A stretch of 64,000 nucleotides of DNA from positions 50,735,195 through 50,799,194 of the forward strand of contig CM055872.1 in assembly GCA_029582165.1 (NCBI GenBank). The letters run 5' to 3'. The stretch's first letter is position 1. Each line of letters begins with the position of its first letter. Under the pieces are notes generated by a model. It saw only the letters and a list, made by a program, of their open reading frames with translations. It made no database searches and was not told where the DNA came from. Positions 46,860-57,418 of the stretch are shown here, one piece after another. The translations under genes and the position numbers were made by a program. Origin of the DNA: Portulaca oleracea. Taxonomy: Eukaryota > Streptophyta > Magnoliopsida > Caryophyllales > Portulacaceae.

Positions 46860-49800
46860 CGTCGGCAGTATCAGGAAACTCTAAGAAAGGCTTCAACCTG
46901 TGCCCATTCACTTTCCACACAGAATTGTTAGATGGGTCCTTGATCTCAACCACTCTTGAAGGGTATAAGTCACAATAAAGGGTCCAGTCCACCTAGATCT
47001 CAACTTTCTAGCAAACAAGTGTAGTCGGGAATCATAAAGGAGTACATTTTGTCCCGGGAAGAAGGTCTTTCGATGAATGATCTTATCATGTAGGATTTTA
47101 GATCTCTCCTTACTCAATCGCCCATTTTCGTAGGCTTCTCTCCTTAACTCCTCAAGCTCACAAAGTGTAAGTCTTCTCACCTCACCAGTTGCTGACAAAT
47201 CAAGGTTAAGGGTTTTTAAAGCCCACCAGGCTCTATGTTCAAGTTCAACCGGTAAATGACAGGGCTTCCCAAAAACAGCTCTATAGGGTGACATCCCAAT
47301 GGGGGTTTTATAGGCCGTTCGGTAGGCCCACAAGGCATCAGTTAACTTAACAGACCAGTCCTTCCAATTCCTAGACACAGTTTTCTCTAAGATCTGTTTA
47401 ATTTGCCTATTGGAGACTTCTGCTTGACCATTAGACTGTGGATGGTAAGCAGTGGTTAACCTATGCTGAACTGAGTACCTCATCTGTAAGGCCTCAAAGG
47501 ATCTATTATTGAAGTGGGTTCCCTGATCACTAATAATGGCTCTAGGCATTCCAAATCTAGTAAAAATGTGTTCCCTAAGGAACTTGGTCACTACCTGAGC
47601 ATCGTTTTTCGTAGTAGGGATAGCCTCTACCCACTTAGACACATAATCAATAGCAAGGAGAATATATTCATTCCCAAAAGAATTAGGGAATGGTCCCATG
47701 AAATCAATACCCCATACATCAAACACATCAACAAAAATCTCAAGTTGTAAGGGCATCATATCTCTCATAGTAATCTTTCCCAAACTTTGGCATCTAGGGC
47801 ACCTTTGGGCATAGTCATGAGCATCTCTAAAAATAGTGGGCCAGTAAAACCCACTCTGTAAGACCTTGTAAGCTGTTTTCTTTCCACTATAATGTCCCCC
47901 ACAAGGTTGGTCGTGGCAAAAAGAGAGGACATCCATAATGGATTCATCAGGAACACATCTCCTAAGTATCTGGTCAGGGAAATACTTAAACAAATAAGGG
48001 TCATCCCATACAAAATTATTCACAATGTGAAGAAACCTGCCCCTGTCATGCTTATTCCAATCACTAGGCATCTCTCCAGTTACCTTAAAGTTCACAATAT
48101 CAGCAAACCAAGGTTCCACTTCCACACTAAAGAGTTGCTCATCAGGAAACTGAGCAGCAATAGGGGTGGTTTTCACAGTATCAGGCACAATCCTAGAAAG
48201 GTGGTCAGCTACAGGATTCTCAGCTCCTTTCCTGTCCCTAATCTCACAGTCAAACTCTTGTAACAACAAGACCCACCTAACTAGCCTAGGTTTGGAATCT
48301 TTCTTTTCCATCAGATACCGAATGGTTGAATGATCAGTATAAACTATGACCTTAGCACCAAGCAAGTAAGGTCTGAATTTCTCAAAGGCATATACAACAG
48401 CTAGAAATTCTTTTTCAGTCACAATGTGATGTAATTGGGCATCATTCAAGGTGTAGCTAGCATAATGAATAACTACAGGTTTCTTATCAATTCTCTTTCC
48501 TAGCACAACACCTACAGCATAATCAGATGCATCACACATAATCTCAAAAGGTTCTCCCCAGATGGGAGGTTTGAGAACAGGAGGGGAAGTAAGGGCATCT
48601 TTAAGTTGATTAAAGGCCCTCATACAATCATCAGAAAAGTGAAAAGGTACCTCCTTAGCTAACAATGAAGACAAGGGCTTAGCAATCTTACTGAAGTCTT
48701 TTATGAATCGCCGGTAAAAACCGGCGTGCCCTAAGAATAAACGGACTTCCTTAACAGAGGTTGGAGGGGATAAATTCTTAACTAAGTCAATCTTGGCCTT
48801 ATCTACCTCAATCCCATCCTTAGAAATCACATGCCCCAAGACAATTCCCTTTTTCACCATAAAGTGACACTTTTCCCAGTTCAGTGTTAAATTCTTTTTC
48901 TGACATCGACTTAGCACACGATTCAGGTTAGCTAGGCAAGCATCGAAGGAGGTTCCAAACACAGAAAAATCATCCATAAAAATTTCCACACATTCCTCCA
49001 CTAAGTCAGAAAATATCGAGATCATGCACCTTTGGAAGATTGCAGGGGCATTACACAAGCCAAAAGGCATCCTTCGAAAAGCAAAGGTGCCAAAAGGACA
49101 AGTGAACGTGGTCTTTTCCTGGTCACAGGGGGCAATAGAAACTTGGGTATAACCAGAATAACCATCTAGAAAACAGTAATACTCATGCCCTACAAGTTTT
49201 TCAAGAATTTGATCCATGAAAGGGAGGGGAAAGTGGTCCTTCCTAGTGGCTTTGTTCAGTCTTCTATAATCAATGCAGACTCGCCAACTAGAAGGGACAC
49301 GAGTAGGAAATAACTCTCCCTGTTCATTCTCAACTACAGTTAAACCAGCCTTCTTAGGGACTACATGGATTGGACTCACCCACTTGCTATCAGAGATTGG
49401 GTAGATAATATCATGGTCTAGCCACTTAAGGATTTCTTTCTTGACTACCTCCTTCATATGTGGGTTTAGTCTCCTAAGGGGATCTCTATGGGCAGCATTC
49501 TCATCTTCTATGAAGATTCGATGCTGAACAATGGAAGGGCTAATCCCCTTAATGTCACCTAATGTCCACCCTAAGGCTCCCTTGTTCTTTCTAAGAATCT
49601 CAACTACTTGGTTTTCCTGGTCCCTACCTAAGTCAGAAGCAATGATTACTAGGTAGGTCTCACTAGGGCCAAGAAAAGCATATTTCAGCTCAGAAGGAAG
49701 GGGTTTCATCTCAAGTGTGGTGGATGAAGGTGGTTCAGGCTCAACTATCTCAGGTTTGGTTTGAGATGCAAATAAAGATTCATATAACACATCACCATCA

Positions 49801-49877
49801 AACACATCAGAATCACACAAAGAATTCAAATCATCAGGATTAATTCCTAGTGCATTCAACTCATCAGCAAAAGACAT
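46860..49877 (-). pseudogene. Pol: reverse transcriptase, RNase H, integrase (nearly intact)
   Basis: One 989-codon frame (49877-46908). RT has [35 protein letters not shown] and the catalytic FMDDFSVFG. RNase H has [28 protein letters not shown] and [11 protein letters not shown]. Integrase has the HHCC finger ([14 protein letters not shown]…CPRCQSLG) and the DDE core ([37 protein letters not shown]). Near 46965 a 1-nt frameshift replaces the proper end; the alternative frame continues [20 protein letters not shown] to about 46860. The N-terminus is also out of frame with the protease. Catalytic residues are present. Function would be copying and integrating the element. Confidence 0.93.
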
Positions 49878-52320
49878 ATCAACACAGTCTCACTATCATC
49901 AACAAAATCACTCGCCCAATTAAGGGTACTCGCCCAATTCCATAGTCAGATTCTCAAAGGTCAATTTCATTCTACCATTCTTACAGTTAATCCAGGCATT
50001 AGAAGTAGCAAGGAAAGGGCGGCCTAGAATAACAGGAATCTCATCTCTAGTACTCTGAATTCTAGCAGTTTCTAGTACTACAAAATCAACAAGAAAAAAC
50101 AAACTCCCCAACCTTAATCAGAACATCTTCCACTACCCCCTTAGGTACTCTAGTGGACCTGTCAGCCAATTGTAATACCATCCTAGTAGGCTTTAGTTCA
50201 CCTAATCCCAGCATCTCATACACATGTAAAGGCAACAAATTCACACTAGCTCCTAGGTCAAGCAATGCCCTTTTTATCAAACTATCACCTATGGTAATAG
50301 AGATAGTGAGGCATCCAGGGTCTTTGTACTTAATAGGCATTTGGTTCGACAGAATAGAACTCACATTCGTGGCTAGGAAAGCCTTCTTGGGCACCTGAGT
50401 GTCCCTTTTGGTAGTATAAATCTCCTTAAGGAAGCGGGCATATGGAGGGATTTGCTGAATAGCATCCAAAAGAGGGATGTTCACCTTAACCTGAGAAAAA
50501 GTCTCCCTAATTTTGTCCAGAAATTTTTGGTCTTTGGTCCCCTTTAACCTCTGAGGGTAAGGTGGAGGGGGTTTGTAGGCCCCTTGAGATGGTGGACTAG
50601 TCAAAGGGTTGGTTTTAGACACAGTTTTGGTGCGAGGAGGCTCAACTGTAACAGTTGGCCTCGCTCCATCTGACTCATCATCAACTGGCTCATCAACAGA
50701 TTCATCAGTCACAGTCTTTTCATTACACACATCAGAAGATTTCAGTTGCACTTTATTATCTATCTCTTTCCCAGAACGAAGAGTAATAACATCATTCAGA
50801 CCTCTAACGTGACTAGGGTCAACAAATGATGAACCTGAAGCTTGCCCATTAGGGTTTGCCTCAGGCTGTGCAGGAAAAGATCCTCTATCTCTATTAGCTA
50901 GCATCATTTGAGTGAATTGATCATTCATTTGTTTTAACACTTTCTCAATATCACTCTTCATGGATTCCTTAACTTCTCCTAGGTCATTCTTTAATTCCCT
51001 AATTTCTCTCTCATTCTTATCCTCATTAGTGTACCCTGGCGGAGGTCGGGTTTGGGCAATCTGGGGTTGGATTGGCGGCCGTCTAGGAGCTTGATAAGCT
51101 GCCTGGGGTGGTGGTCGATTCTGAGGGGGAGGATTTCCTTGGAAACCCCCTCCCTGACTAGGTGGTTTCAACACATTTTGATTCTCGGGGCCATAAGAGA
51201 GTAAGGGGTGCTTGCGCATCCCTTGATGCTGGTAGGGTTGGTACTGGTCAGGCCTATAGTTATGTTGCATAGCATTCACATTTTCAGTACTGGCGGCCAA
51301 TTGTTGAACATAAATAGGACAGGTAGAATAAACATGGTCAACACCTTGGCATATGGCACATGACATAGGTGGTGGGGGCACAAAAGCAGCAGTCTGGTCA
51401 TAAGAGTTAATATGAGCACAGGTTTTAGGTTGTGAAACACCTAATTGTTGTTAGGCTAAGGTTTTAATCATATTTTCAAGAGAAGCAAACCTTGCCTCAT
51501 AACTTGTACTCTCACTCACAGCATGTACACCCCCTAGCATTAGACAATTGAGCACCTAAGGACTCATCTCTAGTGGTTCCCCATTGCATTGTCCTTTCGG
51601 ACATGCTCTATAAGAACTCCCAGGCCTCATCAGCAGTTTTGTCCATGAAACCCCCTTGACATATTGATTCTAGAGTGACTCTGGTATCATGGTCAACACC
51701 CTCGTACACAATTTGACACAGTCGTACCAAGTTAAGACCATGATGAGGGAATTGGGACAACAAGCTTTTGAAACGTTCGAAAGCTTTCCATTAAGGCTCT
51801 CCTACGTCCTGTCTAAATTTTAAAATCGAATTTCTCAGTTGAGTAGCTAACGAGGTTGAAAAAAACCTTTTCATGAACACTTTTAGAAAGTTGTCCCAAG
51901 AATTAATGGACTGAGGTTTGATGTTGTACATCCACCGCTTACGGTGTCCCTCAGAGCAAAAGGTAAGTACTTTAAAAACACATAGTCTAATTGGACTCCT
52001 GGTGGAGTTATCATGCTAATATATTCTTTGTATTCTGCGGTCCATATCAGTGCTAACCAGTTCCCGTGAACAGTGGTAGGTTCTGGGTGTAGTGCTGCCT
52101 AGGGTCAAAGGTCACTCCTGTAGGCAGGTTGGGAAGTACAAAACATGATGGTGGTGGGTCATAAGATGGGTATAACTGGTTATAAAGGGTTACCCTAGGT
52201 GGAGGTGGTGTTTCTCCAGACATCTTTGGTGATTCTACCGAGGGTTCCTCCTTCCTAACCAATCTTTGACTACCAAGACTACGAACCCAAACCTCAGGTT
52301 GATGTACTTTTCGTTTTTTC
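49878..52320 (-). pseudogene. Gag and aspartic protease, frame-broken
   Basis: Gag starts around 52300 (RSLGSQRLVRKEEPSVESPK, then MSGETPPPPRVTLYNQLYP). The capsid part is riddled with stops but retains GGFMDKTADEAWEFL-like sequence near 51640. From 51381 a clean frame has the zinc knuckle CAICQGVDHVYSTC, a Pro/Gln-rich linker, and the protease with RALLDLGASVNLLPLHVYEM. A 1-nt change in an A6 (T6 on the coding strand) run at 50094-50099 shifts the frame to FLVDFVVLETARIQ and VILGRPFLATSNAWI (50111-49920). A further frame change separates this from pol. DLGAS instead of DTGAS is usual in this lineage. Confidence 0.9.
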
Positions 52321-52450
52321 CTTGAAGTCTCAATTTTTTTATTTTTTTAGTTTTATAAATTTTTTTTGGATTTTTGTTTTTGAACTAATCTAAGAAAGCA
52401 GTTAAACTATTCACAAACAAACCAATAACCTAATCTACCAAATAACGTCA

Positions 52451-52468
52451 TCCCCGGCAACGGCGCTA
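52451..52468 (-). other. Primer-binding site (tRNA-Asp)
   Basis: TCCCCGGCAACGGCGCTA on the + strand equals the 3' end of plant tRNA-Asp (…GGCGCCA) with one mismatch. It lies 1 nt inside the 5' LTR, where minus-strand DNA synthesis would start. Confidence 0.92.
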
Positions 52469-52469
52469 T

Positions 52470-53480
52470 TGTTCGGTTGTGGTAATTAGGGTTTAAAAGT
52501 TGGGGTAGTCGTATCCACAGGGATGGTGTGTTAGGTTTTCAGGAAATTGGTTTGGTTTGGGTATCAAATTGCAGGAAGCAGTAAATAATTTAAACTAAAC
52601 TAATTATGAATTGAAAACAAGAAATCAAAACTTAACTAAAGAAACTAAACTAGGAAATAAGAAAACAAGAAATTGAAAACAAAACCTAACTACTAGAAAC
52701 TAAAGAAGAAATCAAAAGAATAATCAAGGAAGCAATTAAAAACCATGGAAGTAAAAACTAAATTAATTACTGAATCTAAAGTAGAAAACATTAACTTGAA
52801 GGTTTGATCTTTACTCTAATCTTGAATCTTGAATCTTTGAATCACGAATCTTTCTCCCGAACAAACAAGAAAGATGTGATTTGGATTACTAAGACTACTC
52901 GAATCCTTACCTGAAGGGAGAATTCGAGGAATCTTAATACTCCGCTTCACTAAAAAGTGGAATTTTTGTGGAACTAATACTAATGAAATTCAGAATAACG
53001 AAATAGAAAGTAAGGAACAAGACAAAACAAGAACTTGAATTAATCTTGAAAGAGAATGTAAATTACAATCGCAGAATTGAAAGAAAACTTAAAGAAACTA
53101 AAGAAAACTTAAAACTAAAACTGAAACTTAAAGAAACTAAAGAAGAACTAAAAACCAACTACTTCCTGTAATTTATAGAAATCCTGATATATATACTAAA
53201 ACTTAATAGGGAAGAAGTGATAAAATATAACAAAACCCTAAACCTAGCAGCCGCCTCTTTATTTCCAGAAATTTCGACCGTCGCGGGCGCGAAGCCCATG
53301 GTTGCAGGTGCCACACACTTGGTTGATGGGCTTTTGGAGCTTTTAGGCCTTCTTTTCCCTCTTTTCTTTGATTTAACCTACAAAACACAAAATCATCATA
53401 ACTTACTAATAATTAGGGGTCTAAAACAAGTAAAAACCCTTTATTAACGATATCAATTCAACTCGAAATGAGACCGAACA
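52470..53480 (-). repeat. 5' LTR of the Athila/Tat element
   Basis: Starts TGTTCGGTTGTGG and ends GAGACCGAACA on the + strand, 1,011 bp, collinear with the other LTR apart from scattered differences. It would hold the element's promoter, but no unambiguous TATA box could be chosen. Confidence 0.95.
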
Positions 53481-53485
53481 ACCAT

Positions 53486-54540
53486 CTTCACAAATGAGCA
53501 AGGGGTAACACAATCCACATCAAGCATTGAAAATCAACATACTTGAAACTCAACTGGTGTAAATACATTTAAATTCTACTCTTTTTAGATCCCCCTAGCT
53601 AAGTGTAATGTCCAACTACTGCACATTGTACCATATCTCCGTGCATAATGCATTGCTCATTGATAAACAAATCTTCCAGGAACTCTTTGACCATAACAAA
53701 AGATATTGTTTGAATGTACATATAATCTTTTCTAAGACTGATCCTCTATAGTTGGGAAAATAAAAGTTGCAAACTTACCACATCTGGATTATGATAATAA
53801 TCCTTGATTGTCCATGGGTCACCTGAATATATCATAGTCATAAGAACCAATAATTACCTATAATTGCTCATCCAAAAATCACCTCTAGAAACATAGAAGG
53901 TATTAGAAGCAATCATTGGTTCCACAAGCAGGGGAAACCTAATTGACATTTTGCCGGGTCTTGAATTTAGGTAATCTATTCATTTGGATCCCAAATTGGA
54001 TATGAAATCAAACACTGAAAACGGTAACTTAAGCTTCGAGTTCATCACTGGCAAAGAAAATTCAATCCAATCGACACCCAAAAACAAAAATAAAATCCAA
54101 GACTAGAAAATTACCAATTTTGCGGAATCAGACTTGGCGGATTCATATGATGATTCAAAACTCTGCGATAGAAACCCTAAACATCTAGAAAATCCACCCT
54201 CTTTCTCCCCATTTTTGTGATATAACAGGGCTAAAACCTTGATCACCTTGGCTGCCGGCAAACTTCGCCGCTCTTGACCGAGTTGACGTCCCTCTGGCAG
54301 TGCCCCGCCAAACCGTCGACCACTTATTCGGCAGCCCCATCACTCATGTGTCATAACAAATTGTTGGTATGTGTAATAATTCTTTGTGTAAAATTGACAT
54401 CGCTAAATTCGTTGGAAAAGATACTATCAGAAAACTATAAAATTATACTTTTTGATAAAATATTATTTGTGAAATCATTAAGTGAAGATGAACCTTGGTA
54501 AATGTGAAAGTCAATTGTATATAGGGATAGAGGGAGTCAT
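53486..54540. other. Unassigned sequence beside the LTR element
   Basis: The continuation of the DNA into which the retrotransposon inserted. 54120-54310 is GC-richer and, on the minus strand, looks like a gene start (pyrimidine-rich with an AAACCCTAA-like phrase), but no protein was recognised. It may be a host-gene piece carried by the Helitron-like element that ends at 55103. Confidence 0.35.
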
Positions 54541-55099
54541 TCATATGTTAATTTTTTAAAATATTTTTGGTTTTTAATACATATGTTGCAGGATAATTAT
54601 AGACACATCTTTTAAGAATGGAAACATCAACCAAGTCACCACATCATGAGCATACACTACATTTATTCAAACACATGGAGGATAAAAGGAGGTTGTTTAT
54701 CATGAAGAATGATAAGACATTAACAACATATGTGACATGCAGGTTCAAAATTGTTGCTCAACAAATAACAATGTTTCAAAATACAATTGTTCTTCTACCC
54801 TCAAAGTTATAAAAACATTATTATTGTCATCTATTATAAGGCCTGACTTTATTGAGCATAGTCCTTGTGCGAGTGTAGTTACTCACCAACTTGAATAAAT
54901 TTATTATGATTCACAACGTTTTGTATTTTTCGCGTTTGAATTGTTGGCCCCGTGTATTTCAACAATTTATCATGATGCCTTTTCATTGGACAATATGATC
55001 AATGTTTTTTTTAATTGTTTCTAATGGTTATTGTTAATTTTTATTTTTAAATTGAAATAACAATTTTATTATACTTTGTGCATCGCACGAGTTTAGGAC

Positions 55100-55103
<4 letters not shown>
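54541..55103 (+). mobile_element. Second Helitron-like 3' end
   Basis: The hairpin GTGC-ATC-GCAC (55078-55088) is followed 10 nt later by CTAAT (55099-55103), as at 2170-2196. The short ORF 54618-54812 (EDKRRLFIMKN…VLLPSKL) is related to 1603-1794. The 5' end was not found, so the element could extend far to the left and include some of the flanking captured DNA. Confidence 0.45.

Positions 55104-55163
<60 letters not shown>
55099..55163. repeat. (AAT)n microsatellite
   Basis: About 20 uninterrupted AAT units starting directly at the Helitron-like CTAAT end. Confidence 0.95.
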
Positions 55164-55470
55164 TCTTGCTTGATTATGGATGAGAGGAAGAGAATAATAA
55201 TCCTTGATTGAAGATAATAATCACAACACTAAAGAAAGATGAACCCGATCTTGGAACACTAATGAGACTAGATATGGACTTGGCTAAAGGAAAATCCACC
55301 ACCAGAAACTAGCAAGCAACCATGAATTTGATAAAGGAAGGAAATCCAACACAAATTCAATAAAGGAGAGTCTTGCAACACCATCATCAACAAATGGATA
55401 AAGTAAACAAAAATTTAGAGAGGTAGGAGAACTTCAAGCCTTTCCAATACATTCATAATCATAATTAACA

Positions 55471-55898
55471 GGATTATTAGATGATAATACACTGAACTTT
55501 AGGGGTATTGGACAATAATGCACTGAACTTTTTTCTTGGACTCTAATACACTGAACTTTGAGGGTATTGGACAATAATGCACTCAGACCAATTCAACTGT
55601 TGGTTGACGCCGTGACTGTCTTACTTTAAGGTGTCGTTTTTCTATTTTTGTTTCCAAAAAAAATATATTAGTCATCCTGCTTATGTGTACTTTCTTACAC
55701 GGAAAATTTTTTTCTGAAAAAAATAGAAAAAACGACACCTCAAAGTATGACAGCCACCGCGTCAACCACCAGCTGAATTAGTTTGAGTGCGTTACTGTCC
55801 AATATCCTCAAAGTTCAGTGTATTAGAGTCTAAGAAAAAAGTTCAGTGCATTATTGTCCAATAACCCAAAAGTTGAGTGTATTATCATCCAATAATCC
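55471..55898. mobile_element. MULE-type MITE, 428 bp
   Basis: Arms of about 200 bp are inverted copies, starting GGATTATTAGATGATAATAC (left) and GGATTATTGGATGATAATAC (right, inverted), with internal direct repeats of AATACACTGAACTTT and AATGCACTGAACTTT. A perfect 9-bp duplication TAATTAACA lies at 55462-55470 and 55899-55907. It is almost a full palindrome and has no gene. Confidence 0.93.
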
Positions 55899-55907
55899 TA
55901 ATTAACA

Positions 55908-56386
55908 AAACGTTTCTTACAAAAGATAACCTTGTGATATGTATATAGAGAGATGAGTAAATAACAAAAACTAAGCCCGGATCAGGCGTGTCCCAAGAGC
56001 GACAATAGGGCGTCGTCGCAGCCGTGACCTCTATTTCTTGTGCAAGCGGCCACTGGACCCGAAGGATGTCACGTGCGTGACACATGATGTCACGGTCATG
56101 ACATAGGCACCTGTCAAAACTGGGTTCGGAGAGGTCGCGGGAATGACCCTTGACGTCATGGTTGTAATTCTATTATGCAGATTTTCTACCGAAGTTCCAA
56201 CGGGCATAACTCCTTCGTTTGGGAGGCTGGTCTATATAGTTTTGATCGACAAACTTGTGAGAATGATCCTGCAATTGATATTAGAGGCATCCCTAATATT
56301 TATGATTTTATTAGTACTAATATATGATAATCTATTTTTATAATAAAAATTATTAAACTTTTTATTTTATATAAAATTTTAATATA
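55908..56386. other. GC-rich block, possibly an LTR fragment
   Basis: 55975-56160 has repeated GTGAC/GTCAC phrases (GATGTCACGTGCGTGACACA, TGATGTCACGGTCATGACAT) and then CCGAAGTTCCAACGGGCATA, composition typical of plant LTR interiors. No ends or genes were found. Confidence 0.35.
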
Positions 56387-56919
56387 GGAAAATTAGATTA
56401 TAATAATCCATACTTTCACCAATTGTATAGCAATAATCTCCACTTTCATTTTGGATCCTAATGGTCTAAAAAAAAGTTGGATTCTTGTGGGACACCACCA
56501 AGAGTATATCCTAAATATCATAGATTTTGAGTTGTATTTGATTCAAAACTTAATATATCACTTTACCACAATTTTTAATGAATTTACAGTGTTTCTCCTT
56601 AATTTTTTCATTTTTTCCATTTTTAGGATTTTTAAGGATTTTTTCACTTTTATTCATTTAAAGAATTTATAATAATTGATCGAATTCTAAAAAAATAATT
56701 TAAAAATTGTTTTAGTAAATACACTTCATTACCTTTTTGGGGGAAAGAATGAAAAAAACAAAAACAATATGGAGCAAGAATAATAAAATAAAAAGAATGT
56801 GGAAATGAATTTAACACCATTACAATCCAGTTTTATTTTTTTTGAACCACCAGAATCTAAAATAAAAGTATAGATTATTACTATACAATCGGTGAAAGTA
56901 GGGATTATTAGAATTATCC
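56387..56919. mobile_element. MULE-like MITE, ~533 bp, decayed
   Basis: The same family as 16951-17459: arms with TAATAATCCATACTTTCACC and, inverted on the right, TAATAATCCCTACTTTCACC. The interior shares TGATTCAAAACTTA and a T-rich tract. The target duplication is no longer recognisable. Confidence 0.7.
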
Positions 56920-57297
56920 GAGGATTTTGTTTCCTACAAAAAAAAAAATCCGTTGAGCAAATTGTGCAATTTATTACGTGCTCCAGATTGTATGATTGTT
57001 CACCCACATGTATTAAATTATTCATCGTAGATATTAGATTGTTCATTCTTATTACAATGATTGTTCACTTATAAATGTATGGAGCACATGCTCCGGATGC
57101 ATGCAATATATATTGAGCAAATTGGGCCAAAAACTTCAAAATAAAAAAATATAAAAAATAAATAATAAAAAGTTTGACAAGAAAAAAGAAAATCGAGGGT
57201 TTAGGATTTGGATGTCCGGCATAATTATTCGTGCGCCAACTGATTTTATATTTGAAGGGGCGCCCAAACGCGGTATTCTCTCCATCACGCTTTCTTA

Positions 57298-57418
57298 CAT
57301 ATAAACAATTAACAATACAAGCATTAGTTGGTTTCACATTCTCATACTGTCCTCGTAAACACATCCCCCAGAGTTTAGATTCAGAAAGAAGAGAGTTAAA
57401 AAAAAAAAACAAACAAAA
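57298..57418 (+). promoter_or_regulatory. PFK core promoter and 5' leader
   Basis: CATATAAAC (57298-57306) is a plausible TATA box about 110 bp before the ATG. Transcription would then start near 57330, giving a leader of roughly 90 nt that ends in an A-rich run just before the ATG (AACAAACAAAAATGG, a good plant start context). Confidence 0.5.

Larger units (their letters stand above)
43595..53480 (-). mobile_element. Complete Athila/Tat-type Ty3-gypsy LTR retrotransposon, 9.9 kb
   Basis: Two LTRs (43595-44604 and 52470-53480), a 5-bp target duplication ACCAT (43590-43594 and 53481-53485) and a primer site to tRNA-Asp (52451-52468) delimit the element, transcribed leftward. Coding order is gag with a CCHC knuckle, protease, RT-RNase H, integrase. 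A chromodomain is absent, and the protease reads DLGAS, as in the Athila/Tat group. A 1.7-2.2-kb non-coding zone lies between pol and the 3' LTR, where some Athila elements carry an env-like ORF; none is seen here. Broken frames make this copy non-autonomous. Confidence 0.95.

Noticed and set aside
47514..50812. Plus-strand ORFs opposite gag-pol
   Set aside because: They are antisense shadows of the conserved retrotransposon frames and have no family similarity.
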